From Pipra filicauda (Eukaryota; Chordata; Aves; Passeriformes; Pipridae): a DNA stretch of 64,000 nt. Positions within the stretch are counted from its first letter, which is position 1. Every line of letters begins with the position of its first letter. The translations under genes and the position numbers were made by a program. The notes below the pieces were generated by a model. That model was not told the DNA's origin. It did no database searches and saw nothing but the letters and a program-made list of their open reading frames with translations. This document shows, piece after piece, positions 62,022 through 64,000 of the stretch. The DNA lies in contig NW_024104525.1 of NCBI RefSeq assembly GCF_003945595.2, positions 219,989 through 283,988 on the forward strand, given 5' to 3'.

Positions 62022-62541
62022 TGTATTGGGTTTGTGTGGGCAGGTTTTGGTACCAGGGGGGCTACAGGATTGTCTTCTGTGAGAAGCTGCTGGAAGCTTC
62101 CCCCATTTCTGGTAGAGCCAATACCAGCTGGCTCCAGGGTGGACTGGCTGGCCAAGGCCTAATCAATTAGGAATGATAACATATTTAAGAAGGAAAAAAG
62201 AAGTTATTGTGCATAAGTAATTGCATCCAGAGAAGAGCAGAGTGAGAACATGTGAGAGGAACAACTCTGCAGACATCAAGGCCAGGGGAGAAGGATGGAG
62301 AGGAGGTGCTCCAGGCGCCGGAGCTGAGCTTCCCCTGCAGCCTGTGATGAAGACCTTGGTGAAGCAGCTGTGCCCCTGCAGCCCACGGAGATCAGCGGGG
62401 ATGATTTTCAGTGAGTGATCTCTCCCTGTCCTTAACTCATGAACCTTTTGTTCTATTTTCTCTCTCCTGTCTACTTGCAGAGGGGAGCGACAGAGCAGCT
62501 TTGGTAGGTGCCTGGCATCCAGCCAGGATCAACCCACTACA
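62022..62541 (+). mobile_element. ERV LTR, nearly full length, plus strand
   Basis: It opens TGTATTGGGTTTGTG and closes ATCAACCCACTACA; the ends are complementary with TG...CA. It is 520 bp and contains the blocks shared with the 10.05-kb fragment (5' half) and with the split LTR at 56.9 kb (3' half), which ties those two pieces to one family. A TATA-like CATATTTAAGAAGG is at about 62179-62192. I find no clear 5-bp target duplication; AACTCT occurs at 62007-62012 and 62541-62546 but is offset from the start. Short ORFs across it (62-73 codons) are chance. Confidence 0.82.
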
Positions 62542-64000
62542 ACTCTCACTACACTTCTTCATGTTCCAAGTTCCAGAGGATTTCTTAGCTTGTCAAATTG
62601 ATCTAGAAACATACAGATGTCAGCTACAGTGAGGTTCTGGAGTCAACTAGAACTTTTCAAATCCAGAGAGTTGAGGAAGCTACAGAAACTGGCTATGGAA
62701 CATTTAAGCTAACTAGGACAATGACAGCTCACCCAGCTGCTACTAAACTGATATTTTAGACTTTTTGTGTCTTTCTCTATGCTTCTCAGAACATTTCAAA
62801 GTATCCACATAATTCCTGGTTGTGAACTTTGTGAGGGGGAAAATTTCGTGTGAAGCTAGATAATGAAAAGTTACTTTGTAGTCATCCTTTAAAAGACGGT
62901 GGAGTAGAGGTTTCTCCCCAGTGCACAGAGTTGATCTGTTTGTCATTTAGGTGTACACTTCCAGATTTGGCTCGTGCATCATCACATGGCTGAAGAAGTT
63001 GGAATTTAGCAGAGAAATACTTTAAATGGAAATATCAAAAACAAGGCTATGTACTCAGGGATGACCACTGTGGGATCAAGACCAGATATCTGTGAGATTC
63101 TTCCCAGTTCCTGCCCTTTTTGATACAGAGAGCAGATTCTGTTTCATCCTACAAGCAAATAGAAAACCAGCTATTAGTTCTGAGCCTACATTTGCTACAT
63201 CAAGAAATATCAAGATATGCACTGACAAGATCTAGCGGTGGGCATCTGGAAGTAGTTTTTACTTCCTGCTTTTGGCAGGAAGTAAAATGTCCTTCAGACA
63301 TTTCCAGCTTCATAGTAAGGAGACACCAGGCAGCACCAGCCACACTGCACCATCTCTTTTGTGTGAAAAACTCAAAGTTCATGATCAGGTAGGCCCAAGT
63401 GATGGCCTATCTGAACAATTATGAGGGTAGGATCATGGGACAAAGCACATGTGACAACGTGTTCAATTAATGGAATATTTTCAAATGTGTTTAAATGCAA
63501 CGCTCTTTTGCTATACAACAGTTCATACCTTAGCTGTGAGATTAAAATGTATTTACTTCTCTTTCTTTCTCTGTGAAATGTCCTGAAGATGTATATCTGT
63601 TTTATGTTTTCCTAAGTAAATGAGCTAAGGTGTGGAAAAAATGTAAACTTTGAAAAACTACAGTATGTATCAAACATTTTTCAGTGGAACTACATATTCT
63701 CTTTATTTTTTAGGATCATTGTGTGAGGTGCATCAGGGGCCACTAGATGTGTTTATTTTTTCATGCTTTTGCCTAGCGAGGCTACTTATAACCAGATGCT
63801 GAATACTCAAGTGATGTTTCTCCTTCATAAGTGTATAGGAAGTGTTTGTTTTGTAGCATGCTCAGAAAAAATTGTCATGCATTTGTGATTTTTGAAGAAG
63901 AGTTTTCTTTATAAAAGTTTGTTTCTTTTTTTAAAGGACAGTGATGGGAAATCAACAAGAAAAAAACAACAGAGAAAAGATATAAATCAGAAAATTAACC
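62542..64000. other. AT-rich unique sequence to the window end
   Basis: No gene is recognised. A 90-codon ORF at 63120-63392 overlaps a 60-codon one on the other strand; neither has a recognisable domain. Confidence 0.5.

Noticed and set aside
62007..62546. AACTCT as a target-site duplication of the LTR at 62022
   Set aside because: The left copy is 9 bp away from the TG start and the right copy overlaps the terminal A, so it does not flank the element properly.
1..64000. CRISPR arrays, bacterial operons, tRNA or rRNA genes
   Set aside because: No regularly spaced repeats, cloverleaf-like conserved boxes or prokaryotic gene density were seen; the window is vertebrate in character.

Overview
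This window looks like an AT-rich, gene-poor stretch of a bird chromosome, probably a songbird. The evidence is a set of CR1 LINEs, several ending in the avian CR1 octamer tail (ATTCTATG-type), plus endogenous-retrovirus LTRs of the ERVL style (TG...CA ends, 5-bp target duplications) that resemble LTR families I remember from passerine genomes. I see no intact host protein-coding gene, no tRNA, rRNA or snRNA gene, no CRISPR array and no bacterial-type operon. Most open frames are short chance ORFs in AT-rich DNA or lie inside transposons.

Layout: 1-4615 is unique AT-rich DNA. 4621-5958 is a complete solo LTR on the minus strand, with a 5-bp duplication gtcct. 6.5 kb and 9.1-10.0 kb hold minus-strand CR1 pieces, the second abutting an LTR fragment (10.05-10.3 kb). 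10.3-20.6 kb is mostly unique, with a GC-rich LTR-like island near 18.5-18.9 kb. 20.66-21.47 kb is a plus-strand CR1. 21.5-31 kb is unique. An internally deleted CR1 lies at 31.06-31.45 kb. 35401-35974 is a second complete solo LTR (duplication ctatc). 37.98-39.77 kb carries a minus-strand CR1 cluster. 41.5-44.36 kb is a compound of a probable old ERVL-like element (LTR, primer-binding-like site, leader, LTR end), another LTR-like segment, an AT microsatellite and a CR1 3' end. 45.5-46.5 kb and 54.83-55.6 kb are probable old LTR remnants. 48.77-49.50 kb is a CR1 lacking its 3' end. 56.9-58.12 kb is an LTR split by a well-preserved CR1 that keeps about 270 codons of reverse transcriptase. 62022-62541 is a third near-full LTR.

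The most interesting non-transposon signal is at 52009-52548: about 26 imperfect 21-bp units that read as coiled-coil heptads (KALxEEx type) broken by stops and frameshifts. This looks like a decayed coiled-coil gene, reminiscent of the heptad layout I recall for mammalian CCDC70. A second small signal is a perfect 22-bp palindrome at 15407-15428 centred on GTCACGTGAC.

There is no gene network to describe: the retroelements are independent insertions, some nested. Their boundaries are by-eye estimates except where terminal dinucleotides and target duplications fix them.
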